A stretch of 64,000 nucleotides of DNA from NCBI RefSeq assembly GCF_011392075.1, contig NZ_JAAJBV010000002.1:1-64000 (forward strand), read 5' to 3'. Position numbers and translations under genes: made by a program. The notes under the pieces are model-generated. The model was not told where the DNA came from. It saw only the letters and a list, made by a program, of their open reading frames with translations, and did no database searches. Origin of the DNA: Flavobacterium celericrescens. GTDB taxonomy: Bacteria > Bacteroidota > Bacteroidia > Flavobacteriales > Flavobacteriaceae. Shown here piece by piece: positions 29,472 to 38,096 of this stretch (its first letter is position 1; the number at the start of each line of letters is the position of its first letter).

Positions 29472-31393
29472 TTTACAAATTTTTGGATTAGTAGTTCAGT
29501 TATTAAAAATAGTAGTGTTGCGATGATAAACCATTTCCAAATTTCATTACTTGTGCGTTCAGAAGCAATATCGTTTAGAACGGTTGATATGTTGTTTACT
29601 TTAGTAAAATCTTCAAAACTTGAAGTAGAAACTTGCGTTAAATCACTTTCAGTTCTTGGGTAATTAAAACTAATTTTACTTAACGATTGATTGCCTTTAA
29701 TTACTTCAAAATTTCCAGCTTTTTCAGGATAATCTCCAAATGATAATTTACATTTTGCATTTAAAATTTGTTGCATTGGAATGAAACTATACTCTTTGTT
29801 TTTTATCGAAATTACCTCATCTTTTGCTAAAATGGTTTCTAAGATAAGTTTTTCGTTTTCTCCAATTGTATAAGCATTGACACCTGTTTTTCCTTGATTT
29901 TGACCCATGTTGTAAAATGTTGGAACAATCAGAGGAGCATTTTGAAAGTTACTATTCTGCTTATTTATCGGAGCCGAAAAAGCATAAAAAGTTCCCAAGC
30001 GATTGGTAGTCGAACCCACAAAAACAGCATTATCTTCGTATTGTAAAATATTTGTGATTCCTGTTAAACCAAAACTTTCTTTTACATTTGGATATTGAAA
30101 ATTAGTCACCTTTTTCTCAAAAACAGTTTGATATAATGGATGACTAAAGTTGATTTTAGTAATTTGTTTAACCGAAGTCGTAAGTTGCGAATAACTCAAT
30201 CCGCCGAAATTTTTCGCAAAACCATTCAAAAGACTTGGTGCATTTTTTGCATTCGGAATCAAAATAACATTACCTCCTTTTTCATAAAATGATTTCAATG
30301 TTGTTCCTAGAGCTGTTGGCAAATCTTCCAATTCATTTAACACAATCGCATCTTGATTTTCAATTTTGTTATAATCTAAAGTAGCTAATTCTGTACTTTG
30401 GAAATTGAATTCATCTGAAGTGAAAATACGACTTAAAAAATTGTTTTTATCTGAATTTCCAATAGCAATTACATTTGCTTTTTCTGGTTTTGAAATACTT
30501 AGATAATAGTCATTATCATAACTCAAACTATTATCTTCAATACTAATGTTTCCGTGGAAATCGTTTTTTGGTATGGTAATTGAAATTTCAGTTTTCTGAT
30601 TTTCAAATTTTGCAATTGTTTTGGCAACCGCCTTGTTGTTACTAAAAACAGAAAGTGGCACTTCTAAATCTGTTTCACCAAAAGCATTTAACGAAATTTT
30701 TAATTCATAAAATTGGTCTAAAACTTGAGAAATTAGTACTTTTTCAATACTAACATTGTTTTTATTTTCTGCTTCAGGCTGAATGAAATAAACTACATTT
30801 TGTTCTGCTAAATCCAATGCTTTTTTACTTTCAGACTGAATAGCATCGGTTATGATTACATAATCTTTCTTGGTGTTCTTCTTTTTGGTTTCAACCTGAT
30901 TAATCAAATAATCCAACTGAAAAGGCATAGCTGAATACTCTAAATTTTGCAATTCTTTTTGAATGGATTTTATATCGGTATCCCAAAAAATTTCAGAATT
31001 GGTTAGTAATGAGAATTGTTGATTTTCAGGTAATTCTTCTAATAATTCTTGGATGCTTCGTTTTAGTAATTCTCCTTTAGCCCCTTTGGCTTGCATCGAA
31101 AACGAATTATCTAATAATATGATAAGTTCGTTACCTTTATTAGTGGTGTCTTTGGCTTCAAAAAAAGGTTGGGCAAAAGCTAAAATCAAACAAGTTAACA
31201 ATAATAAACGCGTGGCTAGCAAAAGCCATTTCTTTATTTTAGAACTTTTTCGGGTTTGAATTTGTAGTTCTTTGAGTAGTTTAACATTAGTAAAATACTC
31301 TTTTTTAAAGCGTCGCAATTGAAATAAATGCACCAAAATTGGTATAACCAACAGAAAAAGGAAATAGAGAATTTCTGGATGTTTGAACTGCAT
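29468..31393 (-). CDS. BatA/vWA-domain membrane protein
   Basis: A 641-residue protein with the BatA N-terminal signature (FKHPEILYFLFLLVIPILVH, then LFQLRRFKK), a second helix near 60-80, and a von Willebrand A-like region with the MIDAS start LLDNSFSM near 92. A C-terminal membrane helix precedes a basic tail. The large periplasmic region is flanked by helices at both ends. Bat proteins are linked to aerotolerance and envelope stress; the exact role is unknown. It is translationally coupled to the dihydroorotase-like gene. Confidence 0.85.
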   Translation of the reverse strand: MQFKHPEILYFLFLLVIPILVHLFQLRRFKKEYFTNVKLLKELQIQTRKSSKIKKWLLLATRLLLLTCLILAFAQPFFEAKDTTNKGNELIILLDNSFSMQAKGAKGELLKRSIQELLEELPENQQFSLLTNSEIFWDTDIKSIQKELQNLEYSAMPFQLDYLINQVETKKKNTKKDYVIITDAIQSESKKALDLAEQNVVYFIQPEAENKNNVSIEKVLISQVLDQFYELKISLNAFGETDLEVPLSVFSNNKAVAKTIAKFENQKTEISITIPKNDFHGNISIEDNSLSYDNDYYLSISKPEKANVIAIGNSDKNNFLSRIFTSDEFNFQSTELATLDYNKIENQDAIVLNELEDLPTALGTTLKSFYEKGGNVILIPNAKNAPSLLNGFAKNFGGLSYSQLTTSVKQITKINFSHPLYQTVFEKKVTNFQYPNVKESFGLTGITNILQYEDNAVFVGSTTNRLGTFYAFSAPINKQNSNFQNAPLIVPTFYNMGQNQGKTGVNAYTIGENEKLILETILAKDEVISIKNKEYSFIPMQQILNAKCKLSFGDYPEKAGNFEVIKGNQSLSKISFNYPRTESDLTQVSTSSFEDFTKVNNISTVLNDIASERTSNEIWKWFIIATLLFLITELLIQKFVK

Positions 31394-31410
31394 TTATAAT
31401 TAGAATTTGT

Positions 31411-31418
31411 CAAAAGTA
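31411..31418 (-). promoter_or_regulatory. Candidate -7 element upstream of the BatA-like gene
   Basis: On the minus strand TACTTTTG fits the Bacteroidota -7 consensus TAnnTTTG, 18 bp before the start codon at 31393. No clear -33 TTG is seen, so this is a weak prediction. Confidence 0.4.
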
Positions 31419-31544
31419 CGAAATTCCATTTAGATTACTATAGATATTTGATTCATTTTTTTGGAACACGGATTACGCGGATTTGAGAAATTTACACAGA
31501 TTTTTTTACTGCCAACTTAAAACTGACTACTGACCACTAAAACA

Positions 31545-32891
31545 TTATCTCTTCTTTTTCTTCTCCGCACGTTTTCTTTCCACAGCTCGGTTTCTAGATT
31601 CTGTTTTTCTTGGTGTTCGTTTTCCGGGACCGCCTAAGTTGACTTTTTTGTTTTTGTCTTTCTTTTCATGAAATGCTTGACCACCTTCTTTTTTAGGGGT
31701 TTTCAACAAGAACTTCATTTTTTTCTTTTCCTTTTCGAAGTCTAAATAACGTTCTTCGATTTTTAAATCTTCAGGAAGTGGAAATTCTCTGATTTCGGTA
31801 TCCATTAATAATTCTACCTCAATTTTACTTTCTACTTCACTTGGGGAAACCAAACTTATAGCAACACCTGTTTTGTCTGCACGACCGGTTCTTCCAATTC
31901 GGTGCATGTATTTTTCTGGCTCATCGGTAAATTGTAAATTGATTACGTGTGTAATATCGGAAATATCCAATCCACGCGCCATGATATCTGTGGTAACCAA
32001 ACCACGTAATTCTCCCGCTTGAAAAGCAGCCATCGTATTCAAACGATAATTTTGTGATTTATTCGAGTGAATAACTCCAAATTGCTCTGGAAATTCACTT
32101 TCTAAGGTTTCAGAAACTAATTCTACAATACGTTTGTTGTTTACAAAAATCAACACACGATCCATTCCTTCCGTTTCACGAACCAAATGTTTCAACATAT
32201 TTAATTTGGTTAGAAAATTTGGAACTTGATAAACGATTTGCTCGATTTGTTCTAGTGGTGTTCCACTTGGCGCTAGAGAAACTTCTTCTGGAAAATCGAA
32301 ATATTCATCTAGCATAGCATCTACTTCTTCGGTCATTGTTGCCGAGAATAAGATGTTTTGTTTTTTTCCTCGCATCATCGATAAAATCGAAGTTAATTGC
32401 GCACGAAAACCTAAATTTAAAATTTCGTCAAATTCGTCAATCACTAATTTTTGTAACGCATCAAAACGTAAAACACCGTCAAGAGCTAAATCCATAACAC
32501 GTCCTGGTGTTCCTACTAAAATATCTACTCCTTCTGCTAATGCTTTTCTTTGTGTATTGATATTTACTCCTCCATAAATTCCAAGTGTTCGCACACTCAT
32601 GTATTTGGTTAGTTTTTCAACTTCTTCCGCAACTTGTACTACTAATTCACGTGTCGGAACTAAAATAACAACTCTTGCCGATTCATTATTTTGAAATTTC
32701 CAGTGTTTTAAAATTGGCAATAAATAGGCAAATGTTTTCCCTGTTCCTGTTTGCGCAATTCCCATCATGTCTCTTCCAGAAAGAATTACAGCGTGCGATT
32801 TTTCTTGAATAGGTGTAGCGTGCACAAAACCTAATTCGTCTAATGCTTTTTGCAGTGATTTTGGTAAATCAAATTCTTGGAACGTTTTCAT
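31545..32891 (-). CDS. DEAD-box family RNA helicase
   Basis: A 448-residue RNA helicase: Q motif region FDLPKSLQKALDELGF, Walker A AQTGTGKTFAY near 47, PTRELV, motif II DEFD (instead of DEAD) near 153, SAT near 184, DIMARGLDI and HRIGRTGR near 340. The C-terminal 70 residues are strongly basic (RAVERKRAEKKKKR), as in RhlE-type helicases acting on ribosomal RNA. The DEFD variant keeps the catalytic D-E and final Asp. It is a single gene facing away from the plus-strand outer-membrane gene. Confidence 0.93.
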   Translation of the reverse strand: MKTFQEFDLPKSLQKALDELGFVHATPIQEKSHAVILSGRDMMGIAQTGTGKTFAYLLPILKHWKFQNNESARVVILVPTRELVVQVAEEVEKLTKYMSVRTLGIYGGVNINTQRKALAEGVDILVGTPGRVMDLALDGVLRFDALQKLVIDEFDEILNLGFRAQLTSILSMMRGKKQNILFSATMTEEVDAMLDEYFDFPEEVSLAPSGTPLEQIEQIVYQVPNFLTKLNMLKHLVRETEGMDRVLIFVNNKRIVELVSETLESEFPEQFGVIHSNKSQNYRLNTMAAFQAGELRGLVTTDIMARGLDISDITHVINLQFTDEPEKYMHRIGRTGRADKTGVAISLVSPSEVESKIEVELLMDTEIREFPLPEDLKIEERYLDFEKEKKKMKFLLKTPKKEGGQAFHEKKDKNKKVNLGGPGKRTPRKTESRNRAVERKRAEKKKKR

Positions 32892-33032
32892 AATGCTAAT
32901 AAAAAATTATTGGCAAAGGTACATAAAGTTTTTGTAATGTTTTTTGGAGTAAAATAATATAGTTTATTCCGTTTTTAGTTACTTTACAGGCTCAATTTAT
33001 ACTAATTTGAATTGAAATGAGTTTATTAATCT

Positions 33033-34865
33033 ATGAATAAGAAAAAGCTGCTATACTTTATACTTTGTTTTTGTTTTTTTACAATGAGCGCCAATGCACA
33101 AGTAAATGAACAAGAGAGTGATAGCGCTAAAATTTATAAAGACATTCATGATTTATCTAAAAAAAGTAAGTTCAATAAGTTTATCTATAAATTACTTTTT
33201 CGCCCTTCTGCGCTCAAAGTCCAGAATTTAATTCCAGAAAAAAACAGTAAGAAACAATTACTAATTTCTAAAAAAGCGTCTGGAAAAGTAATTAGAAATA
33301 TTACTATAGAAACACTTGATCCCTTTGGTTATTCTATAAAAAACGAAAATCGCGTTCCTAAAAATGGAATTGAAAAATTTGGGAATTCAATTCATATTAA
33401 AACAAAAGAATTTACAATCCGAAATTTGATTTTATTTCGAAAAAATGATCTTTGTGATTCATTACTATTAAAAGAAACCGAACGTTTAATAAGAAGTCAG
33501 CGGTATGTAAGAGAAGTTTCTGTAACACCTGTTTTAATTTCAACTGCATCAGATTCTATTGATATAAAAATTAGAGTTTTAGACTCGTGGAGTTTGATAC
33601 CAAATGGGAGTTTATCTGGAAATCAAAGCAGTGTAAAAGTAACCGAACGAAATATTCTTGGTTTTGGTCATCAGATTTCTGGTGAATTGGAAAATAAATT
33701 TTCACCTAAAGAACAAGCTGTTTTTGCACAATATAGTGTAAACAATATTAAAAATAGTTTCATCAAACTTGACTTGGAATACACTAACGAATACAACAAC
33801 GATAGCAAACGAAGCGTCTCTTTAAACAGACCTTTTTATTCTGTGATTGCTAAAAATGCAGGTGGTTTTTATTTTGAAAATAGAACTTTTACTGAACAAT
33901 TTCCAATAGCAGACACATTAGCAGCTGTAGCCACGCAATATGAATTTCAAGAATATTGGTACGGAAGGGCTTTCAAAATTAATGGTGAAAGCACTTTTGA
34001 TAAAAAGACGACCAATTTAATTACCGCGATTTCTTATAATAGAAAAGCTTTTTTACTACAACCAAGCAGTATTTATGATAGTACTAATTTTTTTGCTACT
34101 GAAAAAAATATTATTGGCTATGTAGGTATTTCTAAACAAAGATTTTATCAAGACAAATATATTTTTAACTATGATATTACCGAAGATATTCCATATGGAG
34201 AAAATATTGCCTTAATTTTAGGATATCAAAATAAAGCCAATCGCTCAAGATGGTATTCGGGAATTACCCTTTCAAAAGGAAAAAAGTTTCACTTTGGATA
34301 TCTAAGTAGTTTTGTAGAATGGGGAAGTTTTTATAAAAATAACGTTACTGAACAAACGGCTTTTAAATTAGGCTTTAACTACTTTAGTCCGCTGTTGCAT
34401 CTGGGAAAATGGAAATTGCGTCAGTTTATCAAACCCACCTATATTTGGGGAAATAATAGAGATGCCTCGTTTAAAGACCAGCTTACACTGAACAATTATT
34501 ATGGCATTGAAGGTTTTAATAACAGATTGACAGGAACTCAAAAATGGTTGGTTTCATTGCAAACGCAAACCTATATGCCTGGGAGTTGGAATGGCTTTCG
34601 TTTTAGCCCATATTTAAACATTTCAATGGGATCATTAGCAAACAAAAACGAACTCCTCAACAGCAAAGTCTATTCGAAGTTTAGTCTTGGAATTCAAATT
34701 AACAACGACTATTTGGTATTCAATAGTTTTCAAATTTCGTTGTCTTATTATCCATCAATACCGTTTGAAGGTGATAATTTATTGAAAACAAATTCTTTTG
34801 AAAACACTGATTTAATCATTAACGATTTTCAATTAGGCAAGCCTGCTTATATTCGATATGAGTAG
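33033..34865 (+). CDS. Outer-membrane protein with POTRA-like and beta-barrel regions
   Basis: A 610-residue protein with a signal peptide (ending TMSANAQ near 24). Residues 75-190 resemble POTRA-type modules (FRKNDLCDSLLLKETERLIRS, as in BamA/TamA relatives: 'LRSQRYVREVSV'), and the rest is rich in alternating aromatic strands ending in IRYE, consistent with a barrel. It may take part in outer-membrane assembly or transport; the substrate is unknown. It is convergent with hemN. Confidence 0.75.
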   Translation: MNKKKLLYFILCFCFFTMSANAQVNEQESDSAKIYKDIHDLSKKSKFNKFIYKLLFRPSALKVQNLIPEKNSKKQLLISKKASGKVIRNITIETLDPFGYSIKNENRVPKNGIEKFGNSIHIKTKEFTIRNLILFRKNDLCDSLLLKETERLIRSQRYVREVSVTPVLISTASDSIDIKIRVLDSWSLIPNGSLSGNQSSVKVTERNILGFGHQISGELENKFSPKEQAVFAQYSVNNIKNSFIKLDLEYTNEYNNDSKRSVSLNRPFYSVIAKNAGGFYFENRTFTEQFPIADTLAAVATQYEFQEYWYGRAFKINGESTFDKKTTNLITAISYNRKAFLLQPSSIYDSTNFFATEKNIIGYVGISKQRFYQDKYIFNYDITEDIPYGENIALILGYQNKANRSRWYSGITLSKGKKFHFGYLSSFVEWGSFYKNNVTEQTAFKLGFNYFSPLLHLGKWKLRQFIKPTYIWGNNRDASFKDQLTLNNYYGIEGFNNRLTGTQKWLVSLQTQTYMPGSWNGFRFSPYLNISMGSLANKNELLNSKVYSKFSLGIQINNDYLVFNSFQISLSYYPSIPFEGDNLLKTNSFENTDLIINDFQLGKPAYIRYE

Positions 34866-34893
34866 TTTTTGGGTTTCAAGTTTCAGGTTTAAC

Positions 34894-36258
34894 TCAAATC
34901 GTCATTGAAAATAATTTTGTTTCGGGAGCTTTTCTAATTAAACGTAAATCAAAAGCCATACATATATTTCGAACAAAAGGCTTTCCTTTTTCGGTTACAA
35001 TTATTCCATGGTCTAAGAATTTCAATAAACCATCGGCTTCCATTTCTTCTAAATTGCTATGAATTGCTTCTAGTTCTGGAAATTGCATTGAAACATCGTT
35101 CCATGAAGTTGTAAACTGGCACATCAAATTTAAAATATGCTTTCTGATTACTAAATCTTCTGGAGTAAGTAAATGACCTCTAAAAACAGGTAATTGATTG
35201 GCTTCTAATCTAGAATAATAATCTTCTATTGTTTTTTCATTTTGGGCAAAACTATACCAACTATCACTAATTGACGAAACACCTAAACCTATCATCAATT
35301 GTGTTTTTGAAGCAGTATATCCCATGAAATTTCGATGTAATTTTCCCTCTTTAAAAGAAGTAAACATGGTGTCATTTTCTAGTGCAAAATGATCCATTCC
35401 TATTTCGTGATAACCATTGGTTGCCAGCATTTTTTTACCTTCTTCATACAACTGACGTTTTTCATCGTCTTTAGGCAAATCTTCATCATTAAATCCGCGT
35501 TGTCCATTGCCCTTAATCCATGGCACATGTGCATAACTATAAAAAGCTAATCTATCTGGAAGTAATGATTTTGTTTTGTCAATCGTGTCTTTAACATTGC
35601 TCAACGTTTGAAACGGTAAACCAAAAATTAAATCATGACCAATTGAAGTATAACCAATCTCTTTTGCCCAAAAGCTCACTTTTGCTACATTATGAAAAGG
35701 TTGAATACGATGAATTGCTTGTTGCACTTTTTCTGCATAATCTTGCACACCAAAACTTACTCTTCTAAAGCCCAAATCATATAGCTTTTGTAAATGTTGG
35801 CGAGTAGTATTATTGGGATGTCCTTCAAAACTAAATTCATACGCTGTAGCCTTTTCAGCATATTGAAAAATTCCGTTGATTAGCAATTCTAAATTTTCTG
35901 GTGAAAAAAAAGTTGGTGTTCCTCCGCCCAAATGAATTTCTTTAATAATTGGCTTTCTAGGAAACAAATCACAATACATACGCCACTCTTTCAAAACAGC
36001 TAATATGTATGGATGCTCTACTTCATGGCGTTTTGTAATGCGCTTATTACAACCACAAAAAGTACATAAACTCTCGCAAAAAGGCAAATGAATATACAAA
36101 CTAATCCCTTCTGTTGCATTGGATTCTTTAAATGACCTTACTAATGAAGCTTTCCAATCTTCAACATGAAATAAATCCTCTTCCCAATAAGGAACAGTTG
36201 GGTAACTGGTATAGCGCGGACCAGGAACATTGTATTTTTGTACTAAAGACAGTTGCAT
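34894..36258 (-). CDS. hemN: Oxygen-independent coproporphyrinogen III oxidase HemN
   Basis: A 454-residue radical-SAM enzyme that decarboxylates coproporphyrinogen III to protoporphyrinogen IX without oxygen. The cluster motif CESLCTFCGC is near residue 60; YTSYPTVPYW at the N-terminus and GGGTPTFFSPENLELL are typical. The ATG at 36258 is chosen; 17 upstream codons are in frame but not family-like. An FNR-like palindrome lies about 61 bp upstream, fitting anaerobic induction. Confidence 0.95.
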   Translation of the reverse strand: MQLSLVQKYNVPGPRYTSYPTVPYWEEDLFHVEDWKASLVRSFKESNATEGISLYIHLPFCESLCTFCGCNKRITKRHEVEHPYILAVLKEWRMYCDLFPRKPIIKEIHLGGGTPTFFSPENLELLINGIFQYAEKATAYEFSFEGHPNNTTRQHLQKLYDLGFRRVSFGVQDYAEKVQQAIHRIQPFHNVAKVSFWAKEIGYTSIGHDLIFGLPFQTLSNVKDTIDKTKSLLPDRLAFYSYAHVPWIKGNGQRGFNDEDLPKDDEKRQLYEEGKKMLATNGYHEIGMDHFALENDTMFTSFKEGKLHRNFMGYTASKTQLMIGLGVSSISDSWYSFAQNEKTIEDYYSRLEANQLPVFRGHLLTPEDLVIRKHILNLMCQFTTSWNDVSMQFPELEAIHSNLEEMEADGLLKFLDHGIIVTEKGKPFVRNICMAFDLRLIRKAPETKLFSMTI

Positions 36259-36312
36259 AGTAGGTACATTTTTTTCAGAGTACGAAGATAGGGCAAGCCT
36301 ATAAAACAAAAA

Positions 36313-36326
36313 ATGATAATTATCAT
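36313..36326. promoter_or_regulatory. FNR-like operator between hemN and the thioredoxin operon
   Basis: The perfect palindrome ATGATAATTATCAT fits a TGAT-N4-ATCA FNR/CRP-family half-site pair. It is centred about 61 bp before the hemN start and 83 bp before the thioredoxin start. The same 14 bp recurs exactly at 37604-37617. Confidence 0.7.
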
Positions 36327-36334
36327 ATCACTTC

Positions 36335-36356
36335 TTGTGTAACAAATATTACACAA
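36335..36356. promoter_or_regulatory. Second palindrome upstream of the thioredoxin gene
   Basis: TTGTGTAA and TTACACAA form a perfect 8+8-bp inverted repeat with a 6-bp spacer (CAAATA), centred 57 bp before the thioredoxin ATG. The geometry is that of a CRP/FNR-superfamily operator of different specificity from the adjacent TGAT-N4-ATCA box. No second copy is seen in the window. Confidence 0.5.
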
Positions 36357-36402
36357 AAAGGAAGTGCAAAATCGTACATTTGAATATTAAAATTTATTCA
36401 AA

Positions 36403-36705
36403 ATGAATGCAAAATTTAACGAAATAATAAATGCAAATCACTTGGTTTTAGTTGACTTCTATGCCGACTGGTGTGGCCCGTGCAAAATGATGTCGCCCAT
36501 TCTGCAAGAAGTAAAAACAACATTACAAGACACTGTAAAAATTATAAAAATAAACGTTGACCAACACCAAGACTTAGCGGCTCATTTTATGGTGAGAGGT
36601 GTTCCTACGTTGATGCTTTTTAAAAGTGGTAAAATGCTCTGGAGACAATCAGGTGTGCTGAGTACTACAGATTTAATTAAAATTATAGAGTCGCATTTGA
36701 AATAA
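36403..36705 (+). CDS. trxA: Thioredoxin
   Basis: A 100-residue cytosolic thioredoxin with the active site DWCGPCKMM near residue 23, cis-Pro segment VRGVPTLMLF and no signal peptide. It reduces protein disulfides. It begins a plus-strand cluster with the rhodanese and DUF2892 genes (gaps of 46 and 18 bp), downstream of two CRP/FNR-type palindromes, suggesting a redox-controlled operon. Confidence 0.94.
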   Translation: MNAKFNEIINANHLVLVDFYADWCGPCKMMSPILQEVKTTLQDTVKIIKINVDQHQDLAAHFMVRGVPTLMLFKSGKMLWRQSGVLSTTDLIKIIESHLK

Positions 36706-36751
36706 TATTTTGTATATTTATAAAACTTTTTAACCCATTTAATAGAATCTT

Positions 36752-37141
36752 ATGAAAATAAAAATGTTCAGCTTTTTAATAGTAATAATGGCTTTTTCAT
36801 CCTGTATTAAAAAATCTGTGGAAGGTGTTGTGCTTTCTGATGCTACAACTTTTGAGAAAAAAATGAGTGCTCCTAATGTACAATTAATAGATGTTAGAAC
36901 TCCTGAAGAATTTGTAGAAGGTCATCTTCCAAAAGCAGTGAATATTGATGTTACTAGCGATGATTTTGAAACAAAAGTAACCTCTTTAGACAAAGAACAA
37001 CCTGTAATGGTGTATTGCAAAATGGGTGGTAGAAGTGCTAAAGCAGCTGAAAAACTGAAAGAGTTAGGCTTTAAAAACATTACCGATTTAGATGGCGGAT
37101 TCTCTAATTGGTCTAATGAAAACAAACCCATTGAAAAATAA
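36752..37141 (+). CDS. Rhodanese-domain lipoprotein
   Basis: A 129-residue protein: signal peptide with lipobox FSSC at residue 18, then one rhodanese domain (LIDVRTPEEFVEGHLPKAVN) with active-site Cys in VYCKMGGRSAKAAEKL. It would transfer sulfane sulfur or act in sulfur/redox chemistry on the periplasmic side. It follows thioredoxin, a plausible electron donor for related periplasmic reactions. Confidence 0.92.
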   Translation: MKIKMFSFLIVIMAFSSCIKKSVEGVVLSDATTFEKKMSAPNVQLIDVRTPEEFVEGHLPKAVNIDVTSDDFETKVTSLDKEQPVMVYCKMGGRSAKAAEKLKELGFKNITDLDGGFSNWSNENKPIEK

Positions 37142-37159
37142 ACAATAAACCACTATATT

Positions 37160-37372
37160 ATGAAAAAAAACGTTGGAAATGGCGATAGATTTATACGAGT
37201 TATCGTAGGTGTTATTGCAATTATTCTAGGACTTTCTGGAAAATTAGACGGCAATTTAAAATGGGTTGCTTTAGGAGTTGGAGCTATTATGGTAATAACA
37301 TCCTTTGTTCAGTTTTGTCCACTATACACCATTTTAGGAATTAATACGTGTAAAGTTAAACCTAAAAAATAG
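37160..37372 (+). CDS. DUF2892 (YgaP membrane domain-like) protein
   Basis: A 70-residue protein with two membrane helices and the DUF2892 signature: N-terminal NVGNGDRFIRVIVG and C-terminal FCPLYTILGINTC. In other bacteria this domain is fused to or next to rhodaneses (YgaP), matching its place 18 bp after the rhodanese gene. It may form the membrane part of a sulfur-transfer unit. Confidence 0.9.
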   Translation: MKKNVGNGDRFIRVIVGVIAIILGLSGKLDGNLKWVALGVGAIMVITSFVQFCPLYTILGINTCKVKPKK

Positions 37373-37387
37373 ATTTACTTACATCAT

Positions 37388-37424
37388 AAAAAAAATGACC
37401 AGTTACTTACTGGTCATTTTTTTT
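37388..37424. terminator. Bidirectional intrinsic terminator
   Basis: A perfect 16-bp stem (eight A then TGACCAGT, and its complement) with a 5-nt loop TACTT. It ends the plus-strand rhodanese/DUF2892 operon and, on the minus strand, overlaps the last codons of the 47-residue protein gene. Confidence 0.9.
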
Positions 37425-37550
37425 CTTTTTATCACTTTTCATCATCAGCATAACAGCTCCTACAAGGCCTAATAAAACAAGTGCAAATACAACAATCATT
37501 ATAAATGTACCGTTCTCGTGTGAATAAAGTGGGTGAATTAAGTTTGCCAT
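37407..37550 (-). CDS. 47-residue single-span membrane protein
   Basis: The ATG at 37550 opens a 47-codon frame, starting MANLIHPLYSHENGTF, with one membrane helix (IMIVVFALVLLGLVGAVML) and a lysine-rich tail (KSDKKKKNDQ). An FNR-like box is centred 60 bp upstream and a terminator overlaps its end, giving a complete small transcription unit. I do not recognise the family; a subunit or assembly factor of an oxygen-regulated respiratory complex is a guess. Confidence 0.72.
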   Translation of the reverse strand: MANLIHPLYSHENGTFIMIVVFALVLLGLVGAVMLMMKSDKKKKNDQ

Positions 37551-37603
37551 AGTTACTAAAGTTAGAGTTTTAACAAATGTATTACTTATCTAAACAGCTT
37601 TTT

Positions 37604-37617
37604 ATGATAATTATCAT
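37604..37617. promoter_or_regulatory. FNR-like operator upstream of the small membrane protein
   Basis: ATGATAATTATCAT, identical to the hemN/thioredoxin box, is centred 60 bp before the ATG at 37550, the same distance as at hemN. The site lies just outside the 3' end of the DUF393 gene. Confidence 0.7.
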
Positions 37618-37624
37618 ATTAAAA

Positions 37625-38047
37625 TTACTCCAAAAATTTGCTTTTTAATGCTGGCGTAGGCACCAAACAAGATTCTTTTTTACCATACCATTGGTACCTG
37701 TTTTTAGCTACATATTCATAAATCAAATCCCGAAAACCTGTTGGCAAAATTTGAAAAACTGTTGCTACTGTAAATATACCTTTTAATCCTTTTGCAATTT
37801 GCAAAGCTGCTGTTGATTTATAATAGTAAGCAATCCCAGGCTCATATAATACAATACTATCAATATGAATGGGATTAATACCTATATGCTTTAACAATTT
37901 TTGTCCTAATTCAGATTGTAGGGCCACAAATCGAAACACATCGTCTTTATCGTGTTTAATAACGTATTGAATGGAAGTATCACACAAGTTACAAACTCCA
38001 TCAAATAGGATTATTTTTTTATCTTTCGGCAAATCTTGTATTTCCAT
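37625..38047 (-). CDS. DCC1-like thiol-disulfide oxidoreductase (DUF393)
   Basis: A 140-residue protein with the family motif LFDGVCNLCDTSIQYVIKHD (DxxCxxC) near residue 17 and FVALQSELGQKLL following. DUF393 proteins have a thioredoxin-like fold and presumed disulfide activity. No signal peptide is seen. It is separated from mutS2 by 49 bp. Confidence 0.9.
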   Translation of the reverse strand: MEIQDLPKDKKIILFDGVCNLCDTSIQYVIKHDKDDVFRFVALQSELGQKLLKHIGINPIHIDSIVLYEPGIAYYYKSTAALQIAKGLKGIFTVATVFQILPTGFRDLIYEYVAKNRYQWYGKKESCLVPTPALKSKFLE

Positions 38048-38096
38048 AATTCTGATTCAATTTAAAAGCTAAAACAAGCGCAATGCAACAACAATA

